DNA of 9,890 nucleotides from an uncultured Leptotrichia sp. (GTDB lineage Bacteria; Fusobacteriota; Fusobacteriia; Fusobacteriales; Leptotrichiaceae): the NCBI GenBank assembly GCA_938017765.1, contig CALIJH010000191.1, positions 1 through 9,890 of the forward strand. The letters are read 5' to 3'. The notes below the pieces were generated by a model. The model saw only the letters and a list, made by a program, of their open reading frames with translations. It had not been told where the DNA came from and did no database searches. Below are positions 7,283 through 9,890 of this stretch, one piece after another. The translations under genes and the position numbers were made by a program. Positions within the stretch are counted from its first letter, which is position 1; each line of letters starts with the position of its first letter.

Positions 7283-8011
7283 ATGAACGAATTTAATGAA
7301 TTGAACAACTACGGACAATCTGAAAACAGATATTTGACTTACGAAGATGTTGAAAAAATAGCTGCTTCAAAGGTTAGAGGAAGTATATTATGGATGGTAT
7401 TCGGACTATTGATATCGGGAGTAACGGGATATTTTACATTAAAAGGACTTTATGCGGGAATACTTCCTTATCAGATAGTAATGGTTTCATGGGCATTGGA
7501 ATTTGTTGCAGTGATAGCTTTTACTGCATTAACTTTTAAAGCCAGTGCCAATGTATTGAGAATTATTTTCATCCTTTATTCGGTACTGACAGGAGTTACC
7601 CTTTCGGGAATAGGAGCTTTATATGACCCTTATGTCATTATCTCTGCATTCTCAGGTACAGTAATTTTATTTACTATACTCGCTATATACGGATACATTA
7701 CAAAAGAAGATTTGAGTAAATTCAAACCGATATTGATAGTGGGACTTATAGCACTTATAGTTATGGGTTTAATTAATATTTTTCTTCAAAGTGAAGGTCT
7801 GATATGGATTTCTTCAATGTTAGGAGTGGCAGTATTCATAGTGTTTATTGCTTATGACGTGAATAGAATAAAAAATAACGTAATTGCGTATGCAATGGAG
7901 GAAGATGCTTCGATACTGGATAAAATCGAAATACACGGAGCATTGGCATTGTATCTTGATTTTGTAAATCTATTCATATACTTATTAAGAATATTAGGAA
8001 GAAGAAAATAA
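7283..8011 (+). CDS. Bax inhibitor-1 / YccA family membrane protein
   Basis: An inner-membrane protein of the BI-1 (TMBIM) family; the bacterial homologue YetJ is a pH-sensitive calcium leak channel. The product is 242 residues, normal for the family, with about seven hydrophobic segments: roughly 34-54, 61-82, 89-111, 117-139, 148-168, 174-191 and 220-237. Two aspartates match the family's di-aspartyl pH sensor, D192 in FIAYDVNRIK and D226 in LYLDFVNLFIYLLRI. The N-terminus (1-30) is polar and probably cytoplasmic. I chose the ATG at 7283 rather than the in-frame GTG at 7274, because that GTG is itself part of the ribosome site GAGGTGA, 5-6 bases before the ATG. It appears to be a single gene with its own promoter. 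The ion transported and the physiological role here are inferred from the family only. Confidence 0.88.
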   Translation: MNEFNELNNYGQSENRYLTYEDVEKIAASKVRGSILWMVFGLLISGVTGYFTLKGLYAGILPYQIVMVSWALEFVAVIAFTALTFKASANVLRIIFILYSVLTGVTLSGIGALYDPYVIISAFSGTVILFTILAIYGYITKEDLSKFKPILIVGLIALIVMGLINIFLQSEGLIWISSMLGVAVFIVFIAYDVNRIKNNVIAYAMEEDASILDKIEIHGALALYLDFVNLFIYLLRILGRRK

Positions 8012-8041
8012 GAGAAAAAATAGAATATAAAATAAAAATAT

Positions 8042-8155
8042 AAAAAAACTGTTTCGAAAATAAAAGATATTAAGATAAATATTATATATAAAAATATAAT
8101 AATTAATTTGTCAATTTGTTATTCTTAAAATTCTTATTCTTGAAACAGTCTTTTT
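8042..8155 (+). terminator. Long imperfect inverted repeat; probable BI-1 terminator or MITE-like insertion
   Basis: AAAAAAACTGTTTC (8042-8055) pairs with GAAACAGTCTTTTT (8142-8155) with one mismatch. Pairing continues inward with scattered mismatches and G-T pairs to about 8078 and 8119, giving a stem of about 37 bp. A further hairpin lies in the AT-rich centre (TATTATAT at 8080-8087 with ATATAATA at 8094-8101). The 3' arm ends in a T-run, so RNA polymerase leaving the BI-1 gene would probably terminate here. The loop is far longer than in a normal terminator. The outer arm resembles that of the terminator at 441-470 (AAAAAGACTGT). No convincing target-site duplication is visible. Confidence 0.55.
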
Positions 8156-8184
8156 CTATATATAAACATAATAAGGAGAAAAAA

Positions 8185-8577
8185 TTGGAAAAACAAATAA
8201 AGAGTGTTGAGGAATTTCATAGAATTTATAAATTAGGAAATTCTAAAAAACCTATTGCTAAATTAGAAAATGAAAAAGAGAATTTAAGATTTGAATTAAT
8301 GAAAGAAGAAAATGAAGAATACATTGAAGCAGCCAAAAATGGTGATATTGTTGAAGTCGCAGATGCACTCGGTGATATGATGTATATACTTTGCGGAACA
8401 ATAATAGAGCATGGAATGCAACATATAATAGAAGAAGTTTTTGATGAAATCCATAAAAGTAATCTGAGTAAATTAGATGAAAATGGAAATCCGATATATA
8501 GAGAGGACGGAAAAGTAATCAAAGGACCAAATTATTTTCCTCCTGATATAAAAAAAATAATGAAAAAATATCTATAA
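8185..8577 (+). CDS. MazG-like nucleotide pyrophosphohydrolase
   Basis: A small cytoplasmic all-alpha NTP pyrophosphatase of the MazG / phosphoribosyl-ATP pyrophosphohydrolase superfamily, which removes pyrophosphate from nucleoside triphosphates in a magnesium-dependent reaction. In the 130-residue product the metal-binding motif is visible: EENEE (E41, E42, E44, E45) followed by EVADALGD (E57, D60, D64). The C-terminal half (FDEIHKSNLSKLDENG, PIYREDGKVIKGPNYFPPD) is typical of a stand-alone MazG-like subgroup found in Firmicutes and phages. The start is TTG at 8185, with AAGGAG 6 bases upstream. A longer in-frame reading from TTG at 8116 would translate one arm of the inverted repeat and has no ribosome site. 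The substrate is unknown: house-cleaning of damaged or excess dNTPs is plausible. I see no clear promoter; TTGTCA at 8108 lacks a good -10. Confidence 0.82.
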   Translation: MEKQIKSVEEFHRIYKLGNSKKPIAKLENEKENLRFELMKEENEEYIEAAKNGDIVEVADALGDMMYILCGTIIEHGMQHIIEEVFDEIHKSNLSKLDENGNPIYREDGKVIKGPNYFPPDIKKIMKKYL

Positions 8578-8587
8578 TTATTTTTTT
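8551..8587 (+). terminator. AT-rich hairpin at the end of the MazG-like gene
   Basis: AAAAAAATAAT (8551-8561) and ATTATTTTTTT (8577-8587) form a perfect 11-bp A/T stem with a 15-base loop spanning the stop codon at 8575-8577. The run of seven T at 8581-8587 could give the U-tract of an intrinsic terminator, but it is also part of the stem and there is no GC core. This is a weak call. Confidence 0.35.
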
Positions 8588-8600
8588 AGTCTGAAATATC

Positions 8601-8648
8601 AAAAAAAATATCAAAATCTAAAAAAAATATAGAAAAAAACGAAAAAAA
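8601..8648 (+). promoter_or_regulatory. A-tract array, probable intrinsic bend
   Basis: Five A-tracts (8601-8608, 8613-8616, 8620-8627, 8633-8639, 8642-8648) have centres 9-12.5 bases apart, close to one helical turn. This predicts static curvature about 140-180 bases upstream of the rRNA promoter. The interval up to 8750 is strongly purine-biased on this strand and has no gene I can support. Curvature is inferred from spacing, not measured. Confidence 0.4.
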
Positions 8649-8751
8649 GAAATCAGGAAACAAAACAATATATAGTATTTGGTAAGAGAAGAGGAAAAGA
8701 TATATAGTGCATATAGGGAGTAATGAAAGGATAAAGGAGAAATGGGGGGAT

Positions 8752-8778
8752 AAAAAAAAGGTAAAAAAGATAAAAAAA
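8752..8778 (+). promoter_or_regulatory. UP element-like A-tracts of the rRNA promoter
   Basis: Three A-tracts (8752-8759, 8763-8768, 8772-8778) have centres about 10 bases apart, at roughly -62, -52 and -43 from the predicted transcription start. That is where the alpha-subunit C-terminal domains of RNA polymerase bind in UP elements. They end 4 bases before the -35 box, as expected for strong rRNA promoters. Confidence 0.6.
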
Positions 8779-8782
8779 GGTA

Positions 8783-8811
8783 TTGACAAAAGGGAATAAA
8801 TTTGGTAATAT
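8783..8811 (+). promoter_or_regulatory. rRNA operon promoter
   Basis: A perfect TTGACA (8783-8788), a 17-base spacer and TAATAT (8806-8811) lie about 150 bases before the 16S gene. An overlapping TATAAT (8809-8814) would need a 20-base spacer and is less likely. Transcription should begin near 8818. The perfect -35 box with A-tracts directly upstream is the usual build of a highly expressed, growth-controlled rRNA promoter. Confidence 0.82.
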
Positions 8812-8817
8812 AATTTT

Positions 8818-8958
8818 TGTCAACCGCAAAGGTAGGCGAGGACAATGGGAAACAGAATAAAAAGAAGAAGCAAAGATGCGAAGAGGTTTTGAGTGAAAAG
8901 AAATCTCTGTCAAAGGACGAAAAAAAGGTGAAAAGAAAAATATATGAGAAAAATATAT
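8818..8958 (+). other. 16S rRNA leader (5' external transcribed spacer)
   Basis: About 140 transcribed bases precede mature 16S rRNA, roughly four-fifths purine. Two local hairpins are visible: AGAGGTTT (8882-8889) with AAATCTCT (8901-8908), and AATATAT (8939-8945) with ATATATT (8953-8959) abutting the mature 5' end. The long RNase III processing stem would need the sequence after 16S, which is outside the window. I found no clear boxA antitermination element. A 15-codon reading frame (8845-8892) is discussed as a finding. Confidence 0.6.

Positions 8959-9890
<932 letters not shown>

Noticed and set aside
8116..8184. Longer N-terminus of the MazG-like protein from TTG at 8116
   Set aside because: The 23 extra residues are read through one arm of the long inverted repeat and lack a ribosome site. 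The TTG at 8185 has AAGGAG properly spaced.

Overview
The window looks like a chromosomal piece from a Gram-negative, low-GC member of the Fusobacteriota, most likely the family Leptotrichiaceae (Leptotrichia or a close relative). The partial 16S rRNA at the right end carries V4 wording typical of that group (GGCATAAAGGGCATCTAGGC and GTAGAGGTGAAATTCGTAG). The protein genes are AT-rich and use AGA for most arginines, and a full-size LptD shows an outer membrane. Genus and species cannot be fixed without a database comparison.

Layout, left to right. (1) Positions 1-321, minus strand: the first 107 codons of an amidase-signature enzyme, running off the left edge. It has higher GC (about 38%) and only CGN arginine codons, unlike the rest, so it is either acquired from a Firmicutes-like donor or an assembly join. 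(2) A bidirectional terminator at 441-470. (3) A secreted N-acetylmuramoyl-L-alanine amidase on the minus strand (605-1327). (4) A very compact divergent promoter region in which the two -35 boxes are one base apart. (5) lptD on the plus strand (1465-5118), then thrS (5203-7113) 84 bases later with no terminator visible between them. (6) A Bax inhibitor-1 family membrane protein (7283-8011) with its own promoter and an AT hairpin in its leader. (7) A 114-base long imperfect inverted repeat (8042-8155). (8) A small MazG-like nucleotide pyrophosphohydrolase starting with TTG (8185-8577). (9) A 381-base non-coding stretch holding an A-tract array, a strong rRNA promoter and the rRNA leader. (10) The first roughly 930 bases of a 16S rRNA gene, cut by the right edge.

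Functionally this is mostly housekeeping: envelope construction (LptD places lipopolysaccharide in the outer membrane; the amidase trims peptidoglycan), translation (ThrS, 16S rRNA), membrane ion or stress physiology (BI-1) and nucleotide-pool cleaning (MazG-like). The two envelope genes share a divergent promoter and may be reciprocally controlled. I found no CRISPR array, transposase, phage module, toxin-antitoxin pair or new defence system. The points most worth checking are the foreign-looking left edge, the abutting divergent promoters, the cysteine-free LptD, the long inverted repeat before the MazG gene and the helically phased A-tracts upstream of the rRNA promoter.
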